Assembly: GCF_008831285.2 (NCBI RefSeq)
Contig: NC_045138.2
Location: 37,191,115 to 37,255,114, forward strand
Reading direction: 5' to 3'
DNA length: 64,000 nucleotides
DNA from: Nymphaea colorata
Lineage: Eukaryota; Streptophyta; Magnoliopsida; Nymphaeales; Nymphaeaceae
Shown: one piece after another, positions 49,212 to 62,038 of the stretch
Position numbering within the stretch: the stretch's first letter is position 1
How the letters are laid out: each line of letters opens with the position of its first letter
Notes under the pieces: model-generated
What the model saw: the letters and a program-made list of their open reading frames with translations, nothing else
Told to the model about the DNA's origin: nothing
Database searches by the model: none
Program-made: the position numbers and the translations under genes

Positions 49212-52200
49212 TGGAGATCGATCTAAACAGGGTCGAGGAGGGTTGTGTTGAAAATGGAGGTGGTGATTTCTTAGGCTTGGCTCGTACTCCCCCACCTTGT
49301 TCTTCTTCGCTGTCTTCGTCTTCCTCTTCTTCTGTGTGCTTGGAGCTATGGCACGCTTGTGCTGGGCCTCTTATCTCTCTGCCCCGGAAGGGCAGCCTCG
49401 TGGTGTATTTTCCCCAAGGCCATTTGGAGCAGCAAGCTCAGGAGTTCCACTCTCGAACTTGCGACCTTCCACCTCAGATGTTCTGCAGAGTTATGGACGT
49501 TAATCTCCATGTAAGAGAAGACCCACCTGTATAATTTCGCTCTTTTGCTCTTAAAAGTTAATTTAATGGTAGTATCCTGACATTGTTTTCTTGGTGTTCT
49601 TGGTTTCTTAGTTAAGAAGCTTGTTCACTCATTGGTATTTCAACGTTTTTCTTTCTGGGTTTCTATGCTTGGAATTGATGGATTCATTGGCATTCAGATG
49701 ATTATAGTTTCTGTTTTGTGGTTTCTAGGCCGAGAAATTGAATGACGAAGTGTATGCGCAAGTGTCCCTTTCGGCTGAAGACGAGGTAGGATCCTTTTTC
49801 CCAAAGTATAAAATTAAAGGGTTCTTTCTGTTTTACGAAGTGACCGAATTAGGATTTCTCTGTTTGGAATTTTTAAGTGGGTATCTTGGCCAATTCTGCG
49901 CAGTCGGCTGTTAGGAGTTTGAATGGAGAGGAAGAGGATAATGAAGAGAGTGAGGGGCTAAGAAGGAGGACGACCCCTCATATGTTTTGTAAGACGTTGA
50001 CTGCGTCGGACACGAGCACGCATGGTGGGTTCTCGGTTCCCCGACGAGCTGCAGAGGACTGCTTTCCTCCCTTGGTAAAGAAAGCCTTTCATAGTCTTCC
50101 CTTTAGATGCATAGTTGGTTTCTCTATTGATTCATTTTTCCTTTTGTCACATCTCTTGAAGGACTATAGTCAGCAGAGGCCCTCACAAGAGCTTATAGCA
50201 AAGGACTTGCATGGTATCATGTGGAGATTCCGTCATATCTATAGAGGTATTTCTGGTGGAAACTATGAATTGTTTATGATTAAGTGTAACTCCGTTCGTT
50301 ATAGTGTACTTCCGAGTTATCGGAGGTTTCGGGTTATCCGCAATTTGTATGATTGGTTTCTTCATATCTTAAAATTTTCTCAAGTCTCTTTGTTGCATTA
50401 CCAACAGTACCACACTCTAGCTTCTCCTCGTGATTCCGCCTGAAGCGCTGGATTTTGGATAACCTCCTTTGACTTGGTCATGTCCTTTAAGGTTGATGCA
50501 ATGTGGCTTTTTGCAGGCCAGCCTCGTCGGCATTTGCTCACTACAGGCTGGAGCTCATTTGTCAACAAGAAGAAGCTGAAGTCTGGTGATGCTGTATTGT
50601 TTCTCAGGTACCATAAAATGAACGGGCTTGTTGCTTCCAAGCTTCATACTTTGAAGACTCTCTGCCCACATCTGCCTGTTCACCGTAGAACAACTTTTCT
50701 CTTATTTGCCCTTACAGGGGTGACGATGGGGAATTAAGGTTGGGAATCCGAAGAGCAGCCAGGCCACGATATTCTGTACCACACTCTGCTGCTTCGAGCC
50801 AGCTTTCAAATGCGAGCATGCTTTCCATGGTTGCTGAAGCATTATCCACCAAGAGCGTATTTCATATCTGCTACAACCCAAGGTATACATAGTTCTTTTT
50901 CCTTATAGGTAGGACAAGTTTCAGAGTTCAGTGGCTTCATGTGCTTGGTTTTCTTTCTTAGATGGGGAGCACTCCTATGGTTAAATCTTTTCAATGTGAT
51001 GAGAACGGACTGAAAGATGTAGCCTTGTGACCCTTTACCATAAAGTACCATTCATGTGATCGCTTTGTCAGTGTGCCATTTTGACAGTATCCTATCGATT
51101 TTAAAAAGATTGGGTGCGAAATAAAATGCATTGTTGAGTGTAAAAGAATGTTCACAGAGCATGCTTTTGTGACCAAGAACCTGTCTAATTCTTGACGCTT
51201 TTCCCTTATTTGAGCATATAAATTCCATAAACTGAGAGGCTATTTGTTGTCATCGTCGTCAAATCCAGACTTCCTAGCATGTCTTCTGTTTTTTCTTGTC
51301 ATAGCAAACAAAGCCTTCATGCACTTTTTACAGGTTGTAAAATGTACTTTAGGATGTAAAATGGATGTCCTTTGGTTGTTGGCCTGTTTAATTTGTATTG
51401 AAGGATCCTCTTCATATTGTGCTGTTAGCCTGCAATGGATTGTATTGCAGAAGTGTCTTAGTTATCATGCTTGTTTTCTTCTTGGAAAACCTTCATCACA
51501 TTTGCTAATTCTTGATGCCTTCCAAGTTACTGGACTTAGAGGACCTACCATAGGATCTTCATAGTTCTGCTGATTGTTTTTGTGAATAAAGTGAGGGAAT
51601 TGATAGCCAGGTCCTATATAATTGTTGCTCTTCTACTGTAATGATGATTTATCTTATGTGACACACACAAGTTTTTAAGGGTAACCTGGGCTTATGCCTG
51701 TCCTGTCTGTCAATGGTCTCCCTGTTAATGGCACAACTATTATCCGTTTTCCCCTTAGCCGTCATGCTATTTCATTTTCTACGGTTTATACTACAGTTTG
51801 TCTAGTCATTCAAGTTCTTTTCTATTAGGTTCTGATAACAATGGCTTCTCATTGTTGATTTTGTATTTCGCGCTGGCATGGTTTATGGACTTTGCTTTTA
51901 TTCAGTCTTATGTAAATCCTGATGTCTTTGTTAAGTGTGCTAGATTGTGGAATCTTCTGTCTGGTTTTTGCATAAAATGTATTTGTCCATTGGCTTCCCA
52001 CCAAAGTGTTAAGCAGGTAACAAAAATTCTTTCTGTGGAATAAAAAAATTTCACTTGATGTCCCTAGCAAGCCTTTGGTGTAGGTTGATTAGCGCATATC
52101 ATTCTTGCTCATTTTATTTCTCAATGTTTTTTTGTCAAGTTGATGCCTTGAATCCCTAGGGTGTTTGGAAGAAGTATATTTTGGTTGTTTGAAATGGGAA

Positions 52201-55200
52201 TTAAGTTGCCATGAAAGGGGAACAAATGAGTGGTTGGCCAAAAAACGTGAATACAGGTGACATGTTCCAAGAATTGAATAAAAACGAAAAAGGAGGAGAA
52301 TTTCACACACAACGCAGAAAGAGAACCATGATAATCACACAAAAGTAATGTGACATTCATACCATAAATATGTCATTCATATGTTTTTATTTCTCATTTT
52401 GTTAAAAATATTGTGAAGAACCATAGTAGTATAAATCTAGTTTGTCCAATAAGTCTTGTGTTGAACATGGATACCTTAGTTTGTGATTTGATTGGAGCTT
52501 TCTGGATTTTGTTACTTGGTAAATTTTGCTGGTTGTTGTCTCTTTTGTTTTGGAAGTCATGCAATATGTGTAACTTTGGTTCAGATGCTAGTTGAATGAT
52601 GTCCCATTTCTCTATGCTTTAGACGCACTTCAAGTGCATTGCCCTTGTTATCAATAGAAGTTAGAACATATTTATGTTTTACATCATTGTCCAAGGGCAC
52701 ATACATTTTATGCCATTGCCTGAGGATTGATACACTTTTTGGACCAGAAAGTTTTGGTGTTTGAGTTCTGAAGCTTGGACTATTATTTGACTGTCTTGAT
52801 TTAGCCTTGTATTATCCCTTAATCATTGTTTGCCTATTGAGTCCTTTCACTGCCTTTCTGAGATTGTTAATTAGGATTCTTTAAGATCACAGCTTCATAT
52901 TGCTGTCTGTCTGATATTCTTCCATGACCTCATCTTATGCAGGGCCAGCCCAGCAGAGTTCATGATACCCTACTGGAAGTATTTAAGAAGCTGTAATCAT
53001 CCATACTCGATCGGAATGAGGCTCAAAATGAGGGTCGAAACTGAGGATGCTGTAGAGAGGAGGTTTGTGATCTACTATTAGCTGAAAATTGGTAATTAGA
53101 ACCACTATATAATAAGGTTGGATAATTGCAGATACACAGGACAGATATCTGGTATTGGCGATGTAGATCCAATTAGGTGGCCTGGTTCAAAATGGAGATG
53201 CTTGGTGGTACGTGCTCATGACCTTGGTGATCAATTGCTTTTAATAGTCCAATCTTTAGGGAAAATTTGGGCAAGGGCTGAAAAGAATATGTGTACCTTA
53301 TCTACTTTTTGATGATGAATCTGCTTAAATGTTTTACACTTTCCAGTCAGAATGTTGTTATGTGTTTTCCTTGTCTCTCTTCCCATGTGTGTGTGTGTGT
53401 GTGTGTGTGGGTTCATCGAGGTTAACTTCCTGCTAATTAGTCATCTATGTATTTGCCTAAGTTATTGGATAGCATCACTAATTTATTCAAACCGTAGATT
53501 TACATTACATGATTTAATTGCATTATGTGCATGGTTCCATTGTTGTTTGACCTTCACGCTATTCTTGATGACATTCTTACAGGTCAGATGGGATGATGAT
53601 TCAGGAACTGGTCTTCATGATAGAGTTTCACCTTGGGAGATCGAGCCATCCAGCTTGGTACCAGGTTTCAGTTTGCCACTGACAGCTGCATCGAAGAGAC
53701 CTAAGATGAGTCTCCCATCCATCAGCCTAGAGTTCCCTCTTCCTGGTATATTCATGAGGGCACCAATAATAAGATTTGTATTTCACAAGCTCAATTTAAT
53801 ACCAGATTCTATAATTCATGGTGTTCTTTTTTTTTCTGCAGATAGAAGTGGGTTTTCAGACTTCAATGAATCTTCAAGATTCCAAAAGGTCTTGCAAGGT
53901 CAAGAAATTTCAGGGTTTGGTGCAAAATATGGTAACATTCGTTCTATGAACGACCAGACATCTGGCAACCAGAGGTACAATTCCCTGGCATATACTTCCA
54001 CATTGTCTGGCATGGTAGGACCCATGAGGACTCCATCAGGAGCTTCAGGTGGTCATGGAAAATGCATAGGCTTTGAAGAGTCTAATAGATTCCTAAAGGT
54101 CTTGCAAGGTCAAGAAAAGTTTCAGGCAGAATCTCCTCAGATTGATGGACTGCCATCGAAACAGTTCGGGTTTGGATTTTCAGAAGGATTGCAGATACCT
54201 AATGTGAGCAAGAGGTCGGCCCCAGAGTCACAGGGGCATTCTACTCAACTTCCACCAAAGAATGCAAAGGTTTCGTCCCCTTCATCTGTTTTCATGTTCC
54301 AACAGGCAAGTAATAGAAGCTTGTGCCCACACAGTTCAAATGGTCTTGAAATCATGCACAAAATTAGGGAACAAAGCAGCCTGCACGGTGGGTTTGATTA
54401 TTCTGAGGTATCAATTGGGCAGCGGAGCTCCCCCATATATGGATTAAGTAGTATCCAACAGTTAGGACTTGGGAACATGTGTTCGTTAGGTTCCTTGAGA
54501 TTGCACAACCAGGCTGGAGATAGGAATGCTCCTGGACTTACTTATGAAAATGAATGCCAGAGTGTAGACATTTACAGGAAAAGCAGTTGTCGGCTTTTTG
54601 GCTTTTCACTGAAACCCGTTGAATCTGCATCAGTTGTGGAAGACCCTGTTCTTAGGTCCGTGCTTTCTCCAGCAGATGTCTCACGTGCAAGCGAGGCTGC
54701 TTATCAAAACTTTCCCTTCACAGCTGGCTCCGAAAGAAGTGAAAAGCATGTACTTCCGAACTTGCAGAGGTGCCTGAAATCTTCAGGCCGCAGTTGTACT
54801 AAAGTAAGGATCAAATTTTTCTTTTTTCATTCTATATCCGAAGAATTGAAATTTTGCTTTTCTTTCAGCCCTTGTTTGGTTCTTGCTTTTACATCTCCCA
54901 TCTTAACTGCACTTGGCTCCAAGTTTTTGCAGGTCCACAAGCAGGGAAGCTTGGTGGGGAGAGCCATTGACCTGTCAAAGCTTAATGGGTATGATGATCT
55001 GATCTATGAGCTAGAAAGGCTTTTTGATATGGAAGGTCTGCTGCGTGACCCTGCAAAGGGGTGGCAAGTTGTGTATACGGATGATGAGAATGATATGATG
55101 CTTGTGGGTGATGACCCATGGCAGTGAGTCACTTTGCCTTACTCTTCCCCTCTGATGAGATCATCCCAATTAACATTCCATTTATCTACACTTTTTCAGG

Positions 55201-55377
55201 GAATTCTGTAATATCGTCTCCAAAATTCATATATATACGCAGGAAGAAGTGCTAACAATGGCTTCCAGAATGAAGAGCTACGAGGCCACTAGTTGCTCAG
55301 ATGCGCCTGTGACCATTGACGTATCCAAAACATCTTCTGAACACATGGATTCGTCAGTGACGGTAACAAGGACTTGA
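49211..55377 (+). CDS. ARF4: Auxin response factor, ARF4 type, 12 exons, 852 aa
   Basis: This is a nuclear transcription factor of the auxin response. Exons: 49211-49510, 49729-49785, 49904-50074, 50162-50246, 50517-50607, 50718-50882, 52943-53062, 53132-53207, 53583-53745, 53842-54803, 54933-55123, 55200-55377. All are GT-AG and in phase. The B3 DNA-binding domain is at about 147-249 ([31 protein letters not shown], read in two parts; [13 protein letters not shown]), the ARF/Aux_resp domain at about 270-356, and a Ser/Gly/Gln-rich middle region follows. The type I/II PB1 domain is at about 729-815, with the invariant Lys in TKV and the acidic YTDDENDMM motif. Two tasiR-ARF sites encode KVLQGQE at 425-431 and 495-501. 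PB1 plus two tasiR sites points to ARF4 and not ETTIN/ARF3, which lacks PB1. In known plants this clade sets abaxial leaf identity and phase change. Intron 6 is 2.06 kb. The start is the first ATG of the frame (MEIDLN, typical of the clade). Confidence 0.93.
53886..53906 (+). promoter_or_regulatory. tasiR-ARF target site 1 in ARF4 exon 10
   Basis: Twenty-one bases, AAGGTCTTGCAAGG followed by TCAAGAA, complementary to the TAS3-derived tasiR-ARF. They encode KVLQGQE. Cleavage of ARF3/ARF4 mRNAs by this small RNA is established in land plants. The site is intact here. Confidence 0.92.
54096..54116 (+). promoter_or_regulatory. tasiR-ARF target site 2 in ARF4 exon 10
   Basis: The same 21 bases as site 1, 210 bp downstream in the same exon and in the same frame (KVLQGQE again). 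Two sites are normal for ARF3 and ARF4 in angiosperms. Identity between the two while the flanks differ shows strong selection on the RNA sequence. Confidence 0.92.
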
Positions 55378-57396
55378 AGCCAATCTCTGTACTTCTCCCC
55401 CGTACGATCCTCCCAAGAACACTGTAGCTTGTATTCCGTGAAAGACTTTCTTCTTCTGCACTGGCTCCTGTTTCAGCAGAAGAAACCAAACGATATGCGT
55501 GCTTCTTTAACTGCAGCAGCCCAATGGATGCTACTAAAACGTGTATAAGGACATTGTAGCTAAACACCCATCTGTCCCCGCAAATGGGTGGTTGTATTAC
55601 CAAACTCCAGTGAAGGGCCTGCTTTCTTGAGCTTTTTGAGCAGGACCCCTGATTCCCACTCGTATCAGCGTTTCTAATTCTTTTCTTTGGGCATCATCTT
55701 TGTTTAAACCACATTACCATGTCGTTGGATTTGGTATCAAAGCAAAGGTAATTGCTCAAGCTCAGAGAACAGGAAAATGCGCCTTTTGCAGGCCTCATAA
55801 CGCATCATCGGTGGCATTTGGCAGTTAACATGCTTGTCAAACTGCTAAATTTAAGGGTTTTGGCTTGTCTTCAATTGCTTGGTGGAAGCATGCCAGCCGT
55901 TTATAATAGTTATTTTAGAGGAGGGTTTTTTCCCAAGCATACTTCCCGTTTTACTCATATTTTGTTTCATAGGCTATGGCAAATAGGTCTCCCTAAGTTA
56001 TATAAAACTGAAAAGGTTTTAAATAAAAATGCAGTCTCAAAATATATAAAGGGTGTTTCGAATAACACAAAAAATATGTTTATAGGAAAAGAGAGCCAAT
56101 ATCACGTTACCTAACAAAGTTACGAATCTGCACAAAAATTAGTGAAATCTTGATGAAAATTTTCTCATCACTGCAAACGTGGGTTACCGGGAATTTAGTT
56201 GAACCGTGGTGGCTCCCACAAGCAAACATCGATATAGGACCATAAGTGCAACAAGCATTTGCATGCATGCGTTTATGCACCTGATATCATGATTTTATCG
56301 AAGGTGATTTTCACTCAAGAGACAAATATTTCGATAAGAGGGCAATAAAATGCGTTTTTTTTTTTTTACATTTCTGGCTTTGATTGAAGCACTTGGATTG
56401 TAGTTGTCACATCGTATGTTGACAAATTTTTCGGCGCATTTTCAAGTGCAGAAGCAAAAGAATTTAAGTTAAGCAAGTAATCTCTGTCTTGAAGCTTCCC
56501 AAGAAAAAATTGGAAGAAGTCAGCTTCTTGTATCCAGTTTTTCTTTATTTTTCATTTATAAGAGCTGAAACCGAATTTTGGACTTATGGACTTCCTGACC
56601 TTAAGGGGTCGTTTTAGTAACCCGGATCATAGATCTGAGTTTTCGGTTTAACAAGAAGGTCTGCCCTAAAACCATGGTTCTAACAAAGTATGGATTTTAG
56701 AATCATTGATCTAGATCACGCCTTAAATTCAGGGTGGGAGGTCAGACTTGAAATCATTGAATCATAAACAAGTAGTGTGTTGAACCCTAACACCCACATC
56801 ACTGGCACGAACATTCCATTGCCATTAAAGAAATGCAAGCAAGGCAACGACATCACTTGCTCTGCTACCAAGACTCGCATTTTAACACAATTAATTAATA
56901 GATAGTCAAGTTTTACTCTCCATTGTTAGCGTAACGTGTTCACCAACTCTTGCTTTGAAAAATGAACCTTCATTTTCCTTACATACGCGCCTTCTCACGT
57001 CAGACAAACTACCAAACATTGTTCATTTAAAGTAATGACGTCCTCATTCTTTCGGGGGTATCTCCTCTGATTCTCCTACAGCCACAGAAGAAGCTCCTTG
57101 ATTTACGATGACTATTCAAAGAGTTGTGTCACTTCCCAATCTGGTATAAAGAAATGGAAGTTGTTTCTTTTCTGATACAGGCGAGGGAAGAAAGCGGAAA
57201 ATCAAAATATTTCAACAAGTCCTTACCCACTTCTGCTTCTTGATTCTCTTTTAAATATTTTGATGTGAAAGTTCTTCAACCTTCATGAGTTGCTCACTAC
57301 CCACTTGTCTAATTAGATCAAGAAGTGATGTAATCGCGGTGTTTTAGGTGAGAGGGGGAGGGGAAGGGGGAGAGGGAGAGGGAGAGGTAGAAGCAA
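55378..57396. other. Intergenic, ARF4 3' side and DUF599 promoter
   Basis: No gene seen. The first few hundred bases are likely ARF4 3' untranslated region. A GGGGTCGTTTTAGTAACCCGG stretch near 56606 resembles a hAT end without a partner. The last 45 bases before the DUF599 start are almost pure purine (57352-57396). Confidence 0.6.
57352..57396 (+). other. Polypurine tract in the DUF599 leader
   Basis: A run of GGGAGGGG/AGAG-type purines, broken by a single T and C, directly precedes the start codon of the DUF599 gene. GA-rich leaders are common in plant genes and can affect start-site choice or translation. No specific role can be read here. Confidence 0.6.
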
Positions 57397-59295
57397 ATGG
57401 AGAAGGCGTTCTTGGATGTGATGCTGGTTCCAACTTCGCTGGTGGTGATGTTTGGGTACCATCTGTTCCTGCTCTATAGAATCCTGAGGCGGCCGGAGAC
57501 CACAGTCGTCGGCTATGAGAACCACAACAAGATGGAGTGGGTTGAGAGGATGATGCAGGTAGGCTGCAACCTCTGCTTCTTTTTCTCATTATTGTTTCTT
57601 GAATTTTAATCGTCTTAAGGTATAAATTCGCTTTGAATTGTCTTTAAATAGAAAGCAAGCTGACTAACCTTCCTTGTTTTCTGCCCTTGTTCCTGCTGAT
57701 AACTGACCTGATTGTTAACATAAGATCTCAACTCCGTCCCTTAGTTGGTTTCATGAATTTTAGAAAAACTTTGAGCAAGGATGGCATTATACTGTGAAGC
57801 ATGAGCATATATGCTGTTGAAGATTTCTTACAAAGTTGACTATCAAATCTCTTTTAACTGCAGTATGACAATTTACTCGATCTTGAGAAACATATGATTT
57901 CATGTATTCTTATAACCTGGTTTAAAGTTGAGATGAGAGTTGGTATAATGGTTTTTAACGCGAGCCATAGTCGAATTTAGTTCACATCTTAGAAATGACA
58001 TAAACAACAGAAATTCATAGAATGAAACACATGACAAATATCAATTGCCGTCTGTCAAGCTTCAATTTGCCTTCTTGAAGAGGCAATAGAATATGTACAA
58101 CTCGTCGTGTACAATTTATTGATATATAACTTCATGAGATTTTTTCAAAATTTTTAACTTATTAAATGCTTTAGACACACATATATATGAGGCTGTACAA
58201 TTTACTTTTCTTAATGAATACATGTCCTTATATTTTGAACTCTAATACCAATTATGCTGATGTAGTCCAAAGTTGAATTGAATGGCGAGTATGCTGAATC
58301 TCAATTGCCCCATATTTAGTTCCGCGTCGTATAACTAAAACGATTAGAAATTGAAAGAGCAAGATGGCATGTACGCAAGTGCATAAATTCTTGAAATAAG
58401 CATCAAAACTGTTTCTGTTAGGGGCATCCTTGTATCTGGGTAGGTGAGAGACCTCATTTTGAATTCATGTCCGAAACTTTGTTTGTTCAATGCGTGTATT
58501 TCTTTTAATTTAATCGAAAAATTAGATGTCTTTTATAATATTCATGTCTATAAATCAGCGTTTGAAAACATTCTTTAAGAAAAAGAAAGAAAGAAACAAG
58601 ATTTCCATATCTCTATTTTTTTTTTTTTTTTTGGCTGCAGCAAATTCGGCGTTCATCTGATTTTAAATGTCGTTAGGTCATCCAAGATCGGAACCTTTTA
58701 CATCGCCATTGACCGTTTGATACAGGGAGGTCCAGAGGCAACAAGGACAGCATTAGCAGTTATCGCTACCAACTTATCGGCCGCAACAGTTTCGGCATCC
58801 CTGTCGATCGCACTCGCCTCCCTGATCGGCGCTTGGATCGGAAGCAACTCCCTCTCCTCCAAGTTATTCACAGGGGCCGTCATCTATGGCGATGTGTCTC
58901 CGTCCACGGAGGGCGTCAAGTACGTGACTCTGCTCGCCTGTTTCCTCCTCGCCTTCACCTTCTTCATTCAGTCTGCGAGACACTTCGTCCATGCCAACTT
59001 CCTCATCAGCACCCCCGGCTGCGAAATTCCGGTCACTTACGTCCAGCGCGCCGTCGTCTGGGGCGGCAACTTCTGGTCCCTAGGCCTGAGAGCTCTGTAT
59101 TTCGCCACCATCTTCTTGCTTTGGATCTTTGGTCCAATCCCCATGTTCGTGACCTCGATTTTCATGGTGACTACCCTCCATGTGTTGGACACTAACTCGA
59201 CTCCACTGCTGCAATATGGAGCCCCAAAGAAGGGAACTGACCTGAGGGAGCAACTGCACCTCCAAGGCCACCATGGTGTAGCGGAGGCACTGTAG
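57397..59295 (+). CDS. DUF599 family membrane protein, 2 exons, 243 aa
   Basis: Exon 1 is 57397-57558 (54 codons) and exon 2 is 58726-59295. The 1.17-kb intron is GTAGGC...ATACAG in phase 0. The family is found in plants and bacteria as an integral membrane protein of unknown function. Exon 1 has a hydrophobic segment at about 5-27 (FLDVMLVPTSLVVMFGYHLF) and then the family motif YRILRRPETTVVGYENHNKMEWVERMM. Exon 2 has segments at about 64-92 (second), 120-137 (third, before QSARHFVHANFL) and near 185-215 (fourth, WIFGPIPMFVTSIFMVTTLHVLD), giving four membrane passes. The length is usual for the family. The long polypurine leader abuts the ATG. The C-terminus (GAPKKGTDLREQLHLQGHHG) is hydrophilic. 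The family call is firm; the function is unknown. Confidence 0.9.
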
Positions 59296-59859
59296 CCACT
59301 TGGGTCTCCTTGAAATAAGACGAGAAATCGGTAGCATGTCAGGAGATTGAATCCTCTTTGGTAGTCAAAAGTAAAGTTTAATGAGGTTCTCTTTTCAGGA
59401 AAGTGTTTATTAAATGTCTAGTGCTGAGGCGCTGGCGCTTCTGATTCCTGCAGCTTTTCCATGGTCTTGATCTCTTTTTGTCTCTCTGCGGTTTTTAAAT
59501 CACCTTTTCTTCTTCCCTCGCGTGCGCCGGGAATTAGCACTTGATGAGAAGCTGAGTGGTATGATCAGTAATCAATCCAAACTATTAGAAGGGAAACTCC
59601 AGAATCTTTTCCCTAGTCGAATCCGCAGAATGTATATCAGGTGTTGCCCTGCAAAAGGCCAGAATTTCAAGATTTTCAGGAAAATGTTTACGGATGGGTT
59701 TCTGCAACAACAACAGATTAATGGCCGGAGTGCCAAGATTATGAAATTACCGTTAGATCAGCAATCTTGGTTTGGTTCGGTGATTTGCTAATACTGCAAA
59801 ATGAGCAGGTTTATATATTCTTGATGTTCAAGTGAGAGAACTGACCACATTGGCGTAAT

Positions 59860-59979
59860 TTGTGTTGCACATAAGATCGTAAAACACAAAACATAAAGAA
59901 GCATATTCCCAGCGCCATGGAATTGTGTTGCACATAAGATCATAAAACACAAAACATAAAGAAGCATATTCCCAACGCC
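59860..59979. repeat. 63-bp tandem duplication
   Basis: A 63-bp unit starting TTGTGTTGCACATAAG at 59860 is followed immediately by a second copy at 59923 with few differences. The unit is a multiple of three, so an open minus-strand frame across it shows a repeated 21-residue segment, but this is not evidence of a gene. Confidence 0.9.
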
Positions 59980-61245
59980 GGTCTCTTCCATGGCTTCCAT
60001 TTCTTTTGCCGTGGGAGAGAGAAAAGGCAAAAAGGATGTAAACGGAATGTGTGGGGGCCGAACCATAAAATTTGTGACCGGACCATTGTACGGGCAATTA
60101 AATGGCGGCCATGTTGACCACACGGTTGGTGAAAGTAAAGGTCCGATCTAAGGACAGCGATTGTATTAATGCATCGAAAGCTACACTGATACCATAGTCT
60201 TTCCGTTTCTACTGTTTCTTTGATACCATAGTCTTCCCGTTTCTATCTACTGTTTTAAGTTTTTACTGTTATTTAAATGGTTTTATCCATTTTACTGTTA
60301 TTTGATGTGTTAGTGATGCATTTTCAGTTGGATTCCTATAATTGTTATTCACTCATCTAAATTATAAACGGTACTTCGTATGGTGAAAAAAACTAATTAA
60401 ATACGAATTACAGTATTGATATTATGTGATTTTCTTTTAGATGTTTTCAACATTTTCTATGCTTGATTATGTGCTCCCTTCTAGAGTTTGACTTGGAAGC
60501 TTTAGGACAAGAGCATATACACAGGTCCGTATGAATAAATGCACTGGAGCGTGCGAGTGTCCACTAGATTCAAACTAATCCAAGTCGGGTCCTGCCATTA
60601 CGAACCCGATGTAGTCGGGGTTTTTGCGTAATTTGAACTTGGGTGAGAACTCAAAAATTCATATTTACATTTTTTTTTTTTTTTTTTTTGGCCTTATCGG
60701 ATCTCAGTCGATTATGCGACCCAGATTCAGGTTTGATCAGGTAAAGTGAACTGATCATATTAATTGAGACAGTGTCAGAGACAAGCTAAAGCTGAAACAT
60801 GAGTCAGGTCACTTTTAACTAAGTTCACAGCCCATGACTTCTGCTCCTCTCTACAGTTTTGCACCAGAGAGCCCTTTTTTATTTTATGGACCCAGTGGGT
60901 TCGCCGCTGGAAAGTGAAACCTGGACTGATCAGGACGTGATCTGTCTCTTGAGTCATATTAAATTTAGTCCATTTGTTTAAAAATTCATTAAAACTAAGC
61001 AGTAGCTAGGATTTAAGCTGAACCATTTAACTTCGGATAGTTTTATAATTATTGTTTTATAATTCTATTATCAAAGTATAAAAGGGTAGTTTCACCAAAA
61101 ATTGTGTCATTTTCTATATTTTATTTCTCTCTCTCTCTTTTTTTTTGGTGTTGAAAAAATGTGTCCAAATCTTAACAACAAAGAGAGAGTAGCTACATTT
61201 TGGATGTCAAATTCTTAATTTAAGCTTTCATAATGTACTTTGCAT

Positions 61246-61433
61246 CAGTCAGAGTCAAATTTTTTTATGAGGGACACCCAATTAAAGTTTTTAAATTTTG
61301 ATTAGGACCGAAATATCATTTTTTCAAAAGTTTTTATATAAGACAAGTGAAATTTTGTAAAAAACATATGAATTTAAAAAAAAAATTGGGGTGGGTCTAG
61401 GGTCCAAGTGGGCCATACCTTACTCCGCCCCTA
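61246..61433. mobile_element. hAT-like MITE remnant
   Basis: It begins CAGTCAGAGTCAAATTTTTT and ends GGCCATACCTTACTCCGCCCCTA. Both ends resemble the CAGGGGCGGAGCCA family of plant hAT MITEs, with the internal GGGTCCAAGTGGGCCATACC block usual for that family. Terminal repeats are decayed and no target duplication is seen. Confidence 0.55.
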
Positions 61434-61852
61434 ACACTGGCATTAGAATGAATATATATCCAAATGAAGTTCCATACGTTATTTTGCACTAATTTTATGA
61501 GCCATTGATTTGAAAAAGGTCATATGGTAGAGATTAAGTTCAAGAAAATCAAAACCTAATTGTATTTTTAAGAGACTAAAGTACCCTTCAAAGACACAAA
61601 AAAAAATTCAATTAAAGAAACTTATGTGTTTCAGTTTTTTGAAAGTGCAACTGATTTTTTTTTCAACTTAAATTTACTTAAAATCAAGGAACTTAAACAA
61701 TTCCCATCAAATGTGACATATGAGGGTTTGACAGTTACCTATTTTCATGTCAGATGATCATGGTTCCTTTCATTTTCATTTTGGTTACAGAGAACTAAGA
61801 ACCTTTCCTTTCGTGCTCTTTTATTCAGATCTATTCTTTCATTCTATACAAG

Positions 61853-62038
61853 CAGGAGCAGAGCCAGGATTTTTTTTAGGAGCGGGGCCGAAAGTCCAAC
61901 TTCTAAATTCGAGTAGGGCCAAATTGAATTCAAATATAAAAAATACATGGTGCAATTAAAAAATTTTATTTTTTTAATGTAATTTTATTTTCATTGGTAG
62001 CCATGTAGGCTGGCCCTCTCCTCCCTCCGCCGCCCCTG
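61853..62038. mobile_element. hAT MITE, 186 bp, CAGGGGCGGAG type
   Basis: It begins CAGGAGCAGAGCCAGGATTT and ends CCTCCGCCGCCCCTG, an imperfect terminal inverted repeat of the widespread CAGGGGCGGAG type. It is flanked by TATACAAG (61845-61852) and CATACAAG (62039-62046), a target duplication that matches at 7 of 8 positions. The interior is non-coding. A further copy of CATACAAG follows at 62047. Confidence 0.8.

Noticed and set aside
49877-50443. A single exon running through ARF4 intron 3
   Set aside because: The frame is open, but a good GT-AG intron at 50075-50161 restores the conserved B3 sequence [15 protein letters not shown]. Retention is noted as a finding only.
53352-55127. A 591-codon uninterrupted ARF4 frame as one exon
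   Set aside because: It reads through introns 9 and 10 and part of intron 8. The spliced version matches the clade ([25 protein letters not shown]).
59522-59791. 89-codon frame downstream of DUF599
   Set aside because: It begins at GTG with no ATG nearby and no family match. More likely untranslated DNA.
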